DNA of 64,000 bases from DASUNQ01 sp044866775 (GTDB lineage Bacteria; Acidobacteriota; Thermoanaerobaculia; Multivoradales; UBA5704). This document shows positions 30,901 to 37,200 of the stretch, piece by piece. Under the pieces are notes generated by a model. It worked only from the letters and a program-made list of their open reading frames with translations. It was not told where the DNA came from and made no database searches. Each line of letters starts with the position of its first letter. Position 1 is the stretch's first letter. Both the position numbers and the translations under genes were made by a program. The stretch lies in assembly GCA_044866775.1 (NCBI GenBank), contig JBIOUG010000162.1:8614-72613 (forward strand), given 5' to 3'.

Positions 30901-33900
30901 ATCCGATGGCCGGCCGTCTGCGCTCACGAGCGCCGACGGCGGATCGCGGCGCCGACGTACCCCTTCCAGCGCCAGCGCTACTGGATCTCGGCGCAACCGC
31001 CGCAGCTCGCTTCCGAACCTCGCCCGCGAACGAATCCTGCCGAGTGGCTCTATCTGCCATGCTGGAAGAAGACGGTTCCTCCCCGGCCGCGCGAAGACGG
31101 TGCTCCGCACTCCCCATGGCTGGTCTTCTGCGACACCCGCGGGGTGGGAGCGCTGGTGATTGAGCGCCTGCGGGCGGCCGGGGCGACGGTGGTGCAGGTG
31201 GTGGCGGGAGAGCGGTTCGAGCGCCGCGAAGACTGCGCTTTCGCGGTCGCTCCCGGAGATCCGGCCGGCTATCGCGCGCTGCTGGCCGAGCTGCGGTCAC
31301 GTGACCTGCTGCCGCGATCTGTCGTCCACCTGTGGAGCGTGACCTCGGCGGGGGCACCGACCCGGGCCTCGTGTGAGGCAGTCCAGGAGCTGGGCTTCTT
31401 CAGCTTGCTCTTTCTCGCCCAGGCGCTCGGCGAGCAGATGCCGGGCGAGCGGGTCCGCCTGGCGGTGGTCTCGAGCGGCATGCAGCCGGTCACCGGCGAG
31501 GAGGCCATCGATCCCGGCAAGGCGACGCTCCTGGGCCCCTGCCGTACCATCCCGCAGGAGTTCCCGGCCATCGCCTGCCGCAGCATCGACGTCGTCGTCG
31601 AGCCGCCGTCGCACCCGGACGCGCTCGGCCGCCAGCTCGTCGACGAGTTGATGTCGGACGCCGAGGAATCGGTCGTCGCCTACCGCGGAAAGCACCGTTG
31701 GGTCGAGGCCTTCGAGCCGGTGGAGGCCGCGCCGCCGGCGACCCGGCAGGAGCTGGTGCGGCCAGGGGGCACCTATTTCATCACGGGCGGTTTGGGCGGG
31801 ATGGCGCTCGCGCTGGCAGATCACCTGGCATCCGTCTACGGCGCTCGCTTGGTGCTCGTGGCGCGTACGCGCCTTCCCGAGCGTGATCGGTGGGACGAGT
31901 GGGTCGCGACCCACGGGGAAGTGGATCGGACGAGTCGCAGAATCCTGCGGCTGCGCGAGCTCGAGAAGTACGAAGGGAAGGTGCTCGTGCTCACCGCCGA
32001 CGTTGCCGATCCCGATCAGATGCGGCAGTCCGTGGCCGAGGCGCGCCGGCGCTTCGGCCCGATCCATGGCGTCATCCACGCCGCAGGCGCGCCGCCCTCG
32101 GGGCTGATGCAGTGGAAGACCAGGGAGTCGGCGGTCGCGGTGCTCGCACCGAAGGTGGCCGGCACCTGGGTCCTCGACGAGATCTTCGGCGACGAGCTGG
32201 ACTTCATGCTCCTCTGCTCCTCGATCTCCTCGGTTCTTGGGCAGGTGGGGCGGGTTGACTACTGCGCGGCGAACGGGTTCTTGGATGCCTTCGCCCACTA
32301 CCGCTTCGGGACGGGGAAAACCCACGTCGTCTCGGTCTGCTGGGACACCTGGCGCGACGCGGGTATGGCGTTCGATGAAGCGCTCCGGCGCGGTCAGGAC
32401 CCACGGCGGGTGATCTCAGTGGGAATGTCCGCCAGCGACGGCGCCGAGGTCATGCGCCTGGCTCTGGCCGCGCGCACGCCGCAGCTCGTGGTGTCGATTG
32501 AGGACTTCCGCGCCGCCGCCGAACGCCTGCAGCAGCAGGCGGCACTGCCGGCGGCCGGGCAGGCCCGGGTCACGGCCATGCGGGCGCACCCGCGGCCCAG
32601 CCTGAGCTCTCCGTACGAGACTCCGGGGAACCACGCGGAACGCGCCGTCGCCAGCATCTGGGAGGGAGTCTTCGGCATCGCCGGCATCGGCGTCCACGAC
32701 GACTTCTTCGAGTTGGGCGGAGACTCCGTGCTGAGCCTGCAGATCCTCGCCAGGTTGCACGAAGCGGGGCTGCGGCTGACGCCGAGACAGGTCTTCGAGC
32801 TGCGGACCGTCGCCGAGATGGCCGCCGCCGCGGACGGCCGCAGCGCCGCGCCGGCCGAGGAGCCGGGCCCCGCCGCGGGCGACGTGCCGCTCACCCCGAT
32901 TCAACGCTGGTTCTTCGAGCGGAACCCCGCCGACCCACATCACTTTAACCAGTCGATGCTCGCCGTCGTGCAACGGCCCCTCGCCGCGGCCGTGCTCGAG
33001 CGTGCGGTGGAGGCGCTGCTGCTCCACCACGACGCCCTGCGACTGCGCTTCGCCCCCGACGGGCCCACGGGCTGGCGGCAGTGGACCGAGGCGCCGGGCG
33101 GAGCGAGCCCGGTGGCCTGCGTCTCGCTCTCGGAGCTTCCTGCCGCGGCGCGCGGAAAAGCGACCGAGCGGGCCGCGGCAGAGCTGCAGGCGAGCCTCGA
33201 TCTGGCCCGCGGCCCCTTGCTGCGGGTGGTCTCCTTCGACTTCGGCAGCGACAGCCCGGGGAGACTGCTGATCATCGTTCATCACCTGGTGATCGACGCG
33301 GTGTCGTGGCGCATCCTGCTCGCCGATCTGGAGACCGCCTACCGCCAGCTCGAGCGTGGCGAGCGCGCGTCGCTGCCGGCGAAGACCACGTCGTTCCAGC
33401 GCTGGGCGAGGCGGCTGCAGGAGTACGCGGAGGGGGCCGACGTCGGCCAGTCCCTGGCGTACTGGGCCGACGAGCGGCGCCGCCATGCGGGCGGCCTCAC
33501 GACCGACCTGCCGGGCGGGGCCAACACCGTGTCCTCGGCGCGCTCGGTGAGCGTGACGCTCGACACCGCCGCGACCCGGATCCTGCTCCACGAGCTGCCG
33601 CGCGTCCGGCGGGTCAACGTCCAGGAGGTGCTGCTCACGGCGCTCGCGCTCGCCTTCCACGGCTGGAGCGACTCCGGAATCCTGATCGACCTCGAAGGGC
33701 ACGGACGGGAGCCCATCTTCGACGACGTCGATCTCTCGCGCACGGTGGGCTGGTTCACGGCCCTCTCGCCCGCGCTCGTGCGCCTGGAGACCACGGCGCC
33801 GCTCGCGGCGCTGGCGTCGGTCAAGGAGCAGCTCCGGGAGATGCCGGGCCCGGGCCTGAGCCATGCCCTGCTGCGCTATCTGAGCCCGCGGGGAAGGGAG

Positions 33901-34290
33901 GATCTCGCCGGACTCCCGGCGCCCCAGGTGAGCTTCCTGTATCTCGGGCAGCTCGACGCGGCGGGCACGGGCGCTTCGATCTTCGCCGCGGCGCCGGAGT
34001 CGCGGGGCGCCGAGGGGAGCCCGCGGGCGCTGCGCAGCCACCTGCTGGAGATCATCGCGAGCATCACCGGGGGAGAGCTGCGGATGGCTTGGATCTACAG
34101 TGAGAACCTCCATCGCCGCGCCACCATCGAGCGGCTCGCCGAAACCTGTCTGGTCGTGCTGCGCGACCTCGTCCTCCAGTGCGAGCACAACGCCGAGCCC
34201 GGCTACTCGCCTGCGGACTTCCCCCACGCCGGCCTCACCCGCGACGGGCTGAACGATCTGCTCGCCGAGCTGCAGCAGAGCGCCGAGTGA
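15973..34290 (+). CDS. Hybrid PKS/NRPS4: KS-AT-T-Cy-A(Cys)-T-C-A(Ser)-T-C-A(A10-less)-T-KS-AT-KR-T-E
   Basis: 6105 aa; ATG with GAGGAG upstream. Module a: KS (QTACSTS, Cys178), AT (GHSIGE Ser622; HAFH near 718, the malonyl signature), T Ser958; no KR, so a beta-keto unit. Module b: Cy (D1156/D1161/S1164), A with DLYNLSLIW (Cys), T Ser2027. Module c: C (HHIVSDGWS near 2221), A with D-V-W-H-V-S-L-V-D (Ser, as in EntF), T Ser3088. Module d: C (HHIAADGWS near 3281), A with D-L-T-K-V-G-E-V-S lacking its whole C-terminal subdomain and the A10 Lys, T Ser4073. Module e: KS (Cys4304), AT (Ser4750, HAFH, malonyl), KR (TGGLGGMA near 5273; YCAAN near 5430, with neither the LDD nor the Trp stereotype motif), T Ser5585, and then an E domain with intact HHLVIDAVSW near 5770. 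The substrate calls were read by eye from pocket positions. The 3' end overlaps the next start (TGATG). Confidence 0.92.
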   Translation: MSDRTGLEIAVIGLAGRFPGAAGVEAFWKNLCGGVESISFFSPEELIAAGLDRATVEHPNFVRARGALDGAELFDAGLFELSPREAEILDPQHRLFLECAWEALENAGYDPLQFDDLIGIYAGAGPNTYLIQLLSRPDLLATMGNFQLTLASEKDYLATRTSFKLGLSGPSIVVQTACSTSLVAIHVGCQSLLAGECRMALAGGVRVVAMERSGYFFREGGIDSPDGHCRAFDARARGTVSGSGAGVLVLKRLEDALADGDRICAVVKGSAVNNDGSSKVGYTAPSVDGQVAVIRMAQSIAEVAPETVGYVETHGTGTELGDPVEIAALTKSFGLSVHGTCAIGSVKTNIGHLDAAAGVAGFIKAALAVERGLIPPSLHFERSNPELGIEATPFYVNTSLRKWESEGPRRAGVSSFGIGGTNAHVVVEQPPEQAPTGPGRPWQLLVLSARTASALERRTRDLAAHLRAHPGESLADVAFTCHLGRRRLGHRRIVVCRDAAEAAAALGSGDPRVLSRVQEAVDRPVAFLFPGQGAQYVEMARGLYQGEPVFAGCLDRCAEILELHLGLDLRRVLYPSPAERAEASRALERTALTQPAIFAVEYSLARLWMSWGVRPWAMLGHSIGEFVAACLAETLTLEDTLALVATRGRLMQELPEGAMLAVPLDEREIAPLLADGLSLAAINGPGRCVVAGPGDGVERLQRVLADRGVESRRLHTSHAFHSAMMEPAVEPFRERVRTVSLSPPRIPYLSTLTGSWTSAEQATDPESWARHLREPVRFGEALATLLESPDVVLLEVGPGRALATLVRSHPAWEHSRDLVGSLSHPDERADDAEFILTALGRLWLAGAPVDAAAFYGGQRRRRLALPTYPFERERYWVDPAAKSDSRLAPTLAASLGAAAADEPPPPMRARAHARPDLETAYVAPRTPLEETLAGIWQALLGIRSIGAHDNFFELGGHSLLMTQVVAHVERSLGVGVALRTLFAVPTVAGQAEVVERSRSSSRAGGEPSVLLPTVQPDAERLYESFPLTDVQRAYWVGRTDALELGNVATHTYTEIDVVGLALERLERALQRVIDRQHMLRAIVLPDGRQQILASVSPYWIEVLDLTGSAVERSRDALSSIRERMSHQVLPSDRWPLFEVRASRLDGGKIRLHFSFDFLLGDAWSFRVLFSELARFYVEPEAELAPLELSFRDYVLAEQALAGSELHRRSLEYWRSRLASLPPGPELPLARHPAQIRRPRFVRRAHRLDAAGWASLKARAARFGLTPSGALLAAFAEALARWSKSPRFTLTLTLFRRLPMHPQVDQLIGDFTSLTLLEVDCSGDEPFVSRARRLQGRLFEDLDHRYVSGVQVLRELAVLRGQGQGGTMPVVFTSLLGLAARGDESAAPPDELARLEGEVIYSISQTPQVWLDHQVAEVDGELSCNWDVVEELFPEGLVEDLFVAYCRLVERLVQGEEAWSEPSPLPLVAAPTASDALDFPPPCATLHGLFLAQVGERPGRTAVVSRGRAITYAELDGISAALATRLRRLGARPGRMVAVVMEKGWEQVAAVLGVLRCGAAYLPVDSALPRERRWQLMEQGGAEVALTQPWLEESLDWPEWVKRVGVTGDQDASEDGEPAACAVSPENLAYVIFTSGSTGLPKGVMIDHRGAVNTILDVNRRFGVGPEDRVLAVSSLSFDLSVYDVFGLLAAGGTVVMADASPAPDPEGWLELMAREQVTIWNSVPALMEILVEGPGAAAGGLPGSLRLVLLSGDWIPLALPARIAGLATRASVVSLGGATEASIWSILHPIDGVDPAWKSIPYGRAMVNQSVQVLDGRLDPRPAGVPGELYIGGIGVAQGYWRDEERTGASFVTHPRTGERLYRTGDLGRYLPNGEIEFLGREDHQVKIGGHRIELGEIEAALDQHPAVQSCVVTAHGPDRERRRLVAYVVLDQARAVGDADELEGFLGSKLPGYMVPAVFVALDALPLTPNGKVDRRALPSPDLPQSTSSAAPPSPAEATIAGIWADVLGLAQVGVQEDFFALGGDSLQATRVAARVRAAFGVELSLRQFFEAPTVAALAARLETAGRLPSALRPPPIARAPRHDRMPLSFGQERLWFLDQLEPGNAAYSMPGAVLLSGRLDRAALAASLAEVVRRHEVLRTTFPFAGEGPVQEISPPSQYGLPLPLVDLSGLPASARERAARRIAREEAARPFDLRRGPLVRTRLLRLAPEDHALLWNTHHIVSDGWSVGVIFVRELAALYAAFAQGLPSPLAEPPIQYADYAVWQRDWLAGETLEGLLGYWRERLAGAPAGLVLPADRPRPAVLSSLGGYRSFHLPQGTVGSLGELARSQRATPFMALVAGFAALLQRYSGEADVLIGTPTANRDHLEVEDLIGFFANTLVLRLDLSGAPSFRELIARSREVALGAFAHQDMPFEKLVEALQPERSLARTPLFQVMFVLQNAVAGPLELPGLTLAPLPLEMATSKLDLTLDLVETADEIFGTFEFSADVFDPATVDRMAGHLARLLAGASADPDRQVSRLPLLTESEQRQLAEWNDTSRDNGPEVWIHELFAACAAADPEAVALVYEGEELSYGALNRRANHLAHRLMTLGVGPDVAVGVCAERSPELVAALLAVLKAGGAYLPLDPEYPRERLALMMEDSQVPVLLAQERLLDRLPPHRGRLVPLDAAAAEAIDAPPRRVGGANLAYVLYTSGSTGRPKGVMVPHLGIRNRLLWMQEAYELTAADRVVQKTPFSFDVSVWEFFWPLLCGARLVVARPGGHRDSSYLAELIQATGATVVHFVPSMLRAFVDEPRAARCGSLRLIVCSGEALPSDLRDRALALFPNAELHNLYGPTEAAVDVTAWACDRTSDLSVVPIGRPIANTAVYVLDPDCGPQPVGVPGELCLGGVQLARGYLARPDLTAERFAPDPFDLAGQGPGARLYRTGDLVRWLPDGTLEFLGRLDQQVKVRGFRIEPGEIEAILLQHAAVREVVVVARCAEGDTRLAAYLVAAGALSIVELRGFVAARVPDFMVPSWFVQLAALPYTASGKLDRKALPAPEAAALPRAQYVAPRNGVEEVVAATWAAILALGRVGVSDDFFALGGHSLAASRVAAQLREVFEVEVPLRRFFEAPTVEAIAAEVTALLAAGQRAPTPPIGRQPRDRPLPLSFAQERLWFLHLLQPASAAYSIPVAVRLRGALVTRALAAALGEVVRRHEVLRSTYGFSEAGPVQRIGPAREWAAPEVDLAALPPSRREEELRRLTVAEAARPFNLSAEPPLRARLVRLADEDHALLLNLHHIAADGWSMEVLVGEVGALYATAIGGYPSPLPELPIQYGDFACWQRSWLSGEELERQLGYWRAQLSGAPSALDLGTDRPRPPVQTFRGAQRSRELSAPFSAELRTFGLRERATPFMVLLATFGALLSRRARQEELVVGVPVANRPRAELERLIGFFVNTLALRLDVAGDPSFRKLLGRVRRTVLDAYAHQGLPFERLIQELHVERALDRSPLFQVMLVLQNAPAARLEVPALSASLLEAENRTAKFELTLSVAEGGRGFALLAEYNTDLFDGTTIDRLLADFERLLRAAATSPTLGLDDLPWLDEAERHQLLREWNDTATAGPRGEGWLHRLIAEQCAASPGAPAVECCGEWLSYGELDDRARRLARALRRSGVWPEAIVAVDMGRCLDLVPTLLGILKAGGAYLPLDPSWPVARRSFILAEAGARVVIRGDTASALLTSDGPVAGPGEALGGEEPADSVTGESLAYVLYTSGSTGAPKGVMVTHRGLIHYLGWCVRAYDLGPGGLVPVHSPVGFDLTVTGLFAPLLVGGMVSLLPEGEEWTALTTTLTREPRLALLKVTPAHLGMLNALVPAEDVAGKLGVLVVGGEALEGEVVSPWLSGMRGARVVNEYGPTETVVSCVYELPRKALSGPVPIGRPVAETRLYVLTPQRAPAPLGVVGELFIAGAGLARGYLARPDLTAERFLPDPFAQAPGERMYHTGDLARYRVDGELEFVGRADHQIKIRGYGIELGETEAALEQHPRVSQALVQAREDLPGDRRLVAYVEIAAIWREVLRVEQVGLHENFFDLGGHSLSLVEVRRRLMELVGHDISMTEMFRYPTVASLAGFLAADGAPAMRQPEVERAAGSAERLEDPAIAVVGMSGRFPGASSVRQFWQNLRRGVESISFFSAEELRSAGIPAGLLANPNYVRARGILEEADAFDARFFGYSPREAELIDPQHRVFLECAWEALESAGYEPATYPGRIGVLAGVSASTYWLHLLSHPEVAVSVDQAVIANDKDFLPTRVSYKLGLRGPSISVQTACSTSLVAVHLACRCLRVGEADMVLAGGASVRSAQRSGYLYQEGGILSADGHCRAFDAHASGTLPGDGVGIVLLKRLQDALAAGDEIHAVILGSAINNDGGHKIGFTAPSVEGQSEVIRAALAEAGVGPETISYVEAHGTATALGDPVEAAALLAAYGRAEESGCALGSVKTNIGHLDAAAGIAGLIKTVLALENRLIPPSLHFTRPNPEIDFSGRFHVNTELAPWPAAADRPRRAGVSSFGMGGTNVHLILEEAPPVAPSGPCRAWQLLVLSARSPEALAAATANLHAFLAGNEEYELADLAHTLQVGRRAFEHRRAVICRDRGDAARALEALDPERVATGDGEPRRRKVCFLFPGQGSQHPGMGRELYAAEAGFRRHVDLCAKLLLPRLGLDLRSLFDPGRARDDLGPLEIDETWLAQPVLFVCEYALSRLWMEWGVRPAAMAGHSIGEYVAACLGGVFSLEEALDLVALRGRLMQSLPRGRMVGIALPEEEIRSLLGERLSVAAVNGPSLCVVSGPADAVGELEERLSAAGVHCRALATSHAFHSRMMEPILQPFGDRLRRIGLQPPEIPFLSNLTGTWIRPQEATDPNYWTQHLRHTVRFAENLRELLRDPESTLLEVGPGKILSTLAGRHPDRDAGAAIVTSLPGAGSVHGDGADLLAALGKLWIAGVEIRWPAVCAHERRRRIAAPTYPFQRQRYWISAQPPQLASEPRPRTNPAEWLYLPCWKKTVPPRPREDGAPHSPWLVFCDTRGVGALVIERLRAAGATVVQVVAGERFERREDCAFAVAPGDPAGYRALLAELRSRDLLPRSVVHLWSVTSAGAPTRASCEAVQELGFFSLLFLAQALGEQMPGERVRLAVVSSGMQPVTGEEAIDPGKATLLGPCRTIPQEFPAIACRSIDVVVEPPSHPDALGRQLVDELMSDAEESVVAYRGKHRWVEAFEPVEAAPPATRQELVRPGGTYFITGGLGGMALALADHLASVYGARLVLVARTRLPERDRWDEWVATHGEVDRTSRRILRLRELEKYEGKVLVLTADVADPDQMRQSVAEARRRFGPIHGVIHAAGAPPSGLMQWKTRESAVAVLAPKVAGTWVLDEIFGDELDFMLLCSSISSVLGQVGRVDYCAANGFLDAFAHYRFGTGKTHVVSVCWDTWRDAGMAFDEALRRGQDPRRVISVGMSASDGAEVMRLALAARTPQLVVSIEDFRAAAERLQQQAALPAAGQARVTAMRAHPRPSLSSPYETPGNHAERAVASIWEGVFGIAGIGVHDDFFELGGDSVLSLQILARLHEAGLRLTPRQVFELRTVAEMAAAADGRSAAPAEEPGPAAGDVPLTPIQRWFFERNPADPHHFNQSMLAVVQRPLAAAVLERAVEALLLHHDALRLRFAPDGPTGWRQWTEAPGGASPVACVSLSELPAAARGKATERAAAELQASLDLARGPLLRVVSFDFGSDSPGRLLIIVHHLVIDAVSWRILLADLETAYRQLERGERASLPAKTTSFQRWARRLQEYAEGADVGQSLAYWADERRRHAGGLTTDLPGGANTVSSARSVSVTLDTAATRILLHELPRVRRVNVQEVLLTALALAFHGWSDSGILIDLEGHGREPIFDDVDLSRTVGWFTALSPALVRLETTAPLAALASVKEQLREMPGPGLSHALLRYLSPRGREDLAGLPAPQVSFLYLGQLDAAGTGASIFAAAPESRGAEGSPRALRSHLLEIIASITGGELRMAWIYSENLHRRATIERLAETCLVVLRDLVLQCEHNAEPGYSPADFPHAGLTRDGLNDLLAELQQSAE
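28100..28126 (+). other. In-frame deletion junction inside the fourth-module A domain of PKS/NRPS4
   Basis: The A domain runs normally to the LVAYV segment and then jumps straight to EIAAIWREVLR, which belongs to the linker and start of the following T domain. Compared with the A domains of NRPS1 and NRPS3, about 70 residues are missing: the mobile C-terminal subdomain with the NGKxDR (A10) motif. The reading frame is kept. The same A domain is also one codon shorter in its A5 region (ETVVSCVY against ETVVGCCVY in NRPS1 and NRPS3). Confidence 0.85.
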
Positions 34291-37200
34291 TGCCGGGGAG
34301 ACTTGGCTCAGTGGAGAGAACGATCGTGCCGCAGACCGCGACCAGGGCGCCCCAAGATCTCATCGAAGACATTTACCCTCTCGCGCCGCTGCAAGAGGGG
34401 CTGCTGTTCCACGCTCTCTACTCCAGGGATCTCAGATTTCACTTCCAACAGCTCCGCTGCACCTTCCGCGGTGAGCTGGACCACGAGGCGCTCAAGCAGG
34501 CCTGGGGTCACGTCCTCGAACGGCATCAGCCGCTCCGGACAGCCTTCGTGTGGGAAAACCAGGAAAAGCCGCTCCAGGTGGTGTATCGGCGGGTGGCGCT
34601 GCCCTGGGACGAAGTGGACCTGAGGGGGCTCCGCGCCGAGGAGCGTGCGCAGCGGCAGGAGGCATTCCTGGCTGCCGATCGCCTGCGGGGCTTCACCCTC
34701 TCCAAGGCGCCCGTCCTGCGGCTGACCCTGCTGCGGTTCGACGACTGCTCGCAGCTGGTCTGGAGCTACCACCATCTGATCCTCGACGGCTGGTCGATCG
34801 CCTTGGTCCTGGACGAGGTAGCGGCGATCTACGAGAGTCTGATCAACGGCCGCGGGCCACAATTGAGACCCAGCCGCCCCTATGGCGACTTCATCGCCTG
34901 GTTGCAGCGCCGAGACCCGGCGCGGGCCGAGGCCATCTGGCGCAAGGAGCTCCGCGGCGTCACCTCTCCGACGCGGCTGGGAATCGAACGCAAGTCCGGC
35001 GTCAAGCAGGAGCATGACGACGAGCAGCAGGACCTCCTTCCGCAGAGCTGCCTGGCGGCGCTGCAGGCCTTCGCCCGGCAGCACCAGATCACGTTGAACA
35101 CCGTCGTGCAGGGAGCGTGGGCCTTACTGCTCGGCTGCTACAGCGGCGAGGGCGACGTGGTGTTCGGGTCCGTCACCTCCGGACGGCCGCCGGCGTTGCC
35201 GGGGATCGAGACCATGGTCGGGCTGATGGTCAACACCCTCCCGGTGCGCGTCCGGCTGGCCGCCGACGAGCGGCTCCTGCCCTGGCTGCAGCAGCTCCAG
35301 GCCCACCAACTGGAGCTGCGCGAGTACGAGTACGCGCCGCTCGCCGCGATCCAGACGTGGAGCGAGCTGCCGGCCGGGCAGGCGCTTTTCGACACTCTGC
35401 TCGTGTTCGAGAACTTCCCCCGCGGCCGGCCTCACTCCGTGAACGGCGCCGCGCTGGAAGTCGTGGCCATCGACTCCGCCGAGAGCACCAACTACCCGCT
35501 CACCCTGCTGGTTCGCTCGGGCGCGGACCTGCGAATGCGGCTGTTCTACGAGCGCGACCGCTTCGAGCCCGTGGCCATGCAGCGGCTCTTGGGTCACTAC
35601 AAGGCCCTGCTCGGGAGTGTGGCGCGGGCCCCCGGGCAGCGCCTTGGGCAGGTGACGCCGCTGAGCGCGGCCGAGCGACAGCAGCTCTGCTGTGAGTGGA
35701 ACAACACCGCCGCGCCGGCGGAGCCCGCGGAGTGCCTGCATCGTCTCTTCGAACGCCAGGCCCGGCGTACACCGGACGCGGTGGCAGTGGTCTGGAGAAC
35801 GCAGCGCCTGACCTATGGCGAGCTCGACTGCCAGGCGAACCGGCTGGCGCGCCGCCTGAGGCGGCTCGGCGTGGCCACCGAGGCGCGCGTCGGCATCCTG
35901 CTCGATCGCTCGCCCGAGATGGTGGCTGGCCTGCTGGCCGTCCTCAAGGCGGGCGGCGCGTATGTCCCTCTCGATCCGTCCTACCCGGCCGAGCGCCTGG
36001 CGTGGATCGCCGCCGATTGCGGGTTGTCGGTCACCCTCGGTACGGAGCACTTGCAGCCGCTGCTGCCGGAGCTGCCGGGGCGGTGGCTCAGCCTGGATGG
36101 CGAGCGGGCGGCGATTCTCGAGGAGAGCAGCGAGCCCCTGGACGAGCAGGAGGTCGCGACCGATCCCGCCCAGTTGGCCTATGTGCTCTACACCTCGGGC
36201 TCCACGGGACGGCCAAAGGGGGTGGCGATCCCCCATCGAGGTGCCGTGCAGCTCGTCTGCTGGGCGAGAGCGGTCTTCCCGCCCGAGGACCTTGCCGGAG
36301 TGCTCGCGTCGACGTCGCTCGGATTCGATCTGTCGGTCTTCGAGCTGTTCGTGCCGCTCTGCTGGGGAGGCAAGGTCGTCCTGGCCGACAGCGCACTCGA
36401 GCTGCCGCAGCTCGACACCGCGGGAGAAATAACGCTCATCAACACGGTCCCGTCCGCCATGACGGTGCTGGCCTCGGCAGAGCTGCCGCCCAAGGTTCGA
36501 ACGGTGAACCTGGCGGGCGAAGCGCTCCGGCCCGAGCTGGTGGGGCAGGTCTACCAGCATTCCCAGGTGGTACGGGTCATGAACCTCTACGGCCCCTCCG
36601 AAGACACGACGTACTCCACCTTTACCGCGGTAGGGCGAGATCCCGGCCGGGTGACGATCGGCCGGCCGTTGGACAACGGCAGAGCCTATGTGCTGGGCCG
36701 GGACGGAGAGCCGGTACCGGTCGGCGTGCCCGGCGAGCTGTTCCTGGCGGGCGCCGGCGTGGCACGCGGCTATTTCGACCGCCCCGACCTGACAGCGGCG
36801 TGCTTCGTGCCCGATCCCTTCGCGCCAACGCCTGGGGAGCGGCTTTTCCGCACCGGCGATCGCGGCCGCTGGCTGGCCGACGGCGAGATCGAGTTCCTGG
36901 GGAGGTTCGACCACCAGGTCAAGCTGCGCGGGTTCCGCATCGAGCTCGGAGAGATCGAGGCGGGCCTCGGCCGTCATCCTGGAGTGCGCGAGAGCGCGGT
37001 GGTGGTCCATGCCGATGCCGGCGGGGAACGGCGTCTCGTGGCCTACCTCGCGGCGGCCTCCGCGCCGCAGCCGGATGCAGCGGAGCTCCGTGATTTCCTG
37101 GGCCGGATCCTGCCGGAGTACATGCTTCCGTCCGCCTTCTGCTGGCTCGACACCCTGCCGCTGACCTGCAACGGCAAGGTGGACCGCGGGGCCCTCGCAG

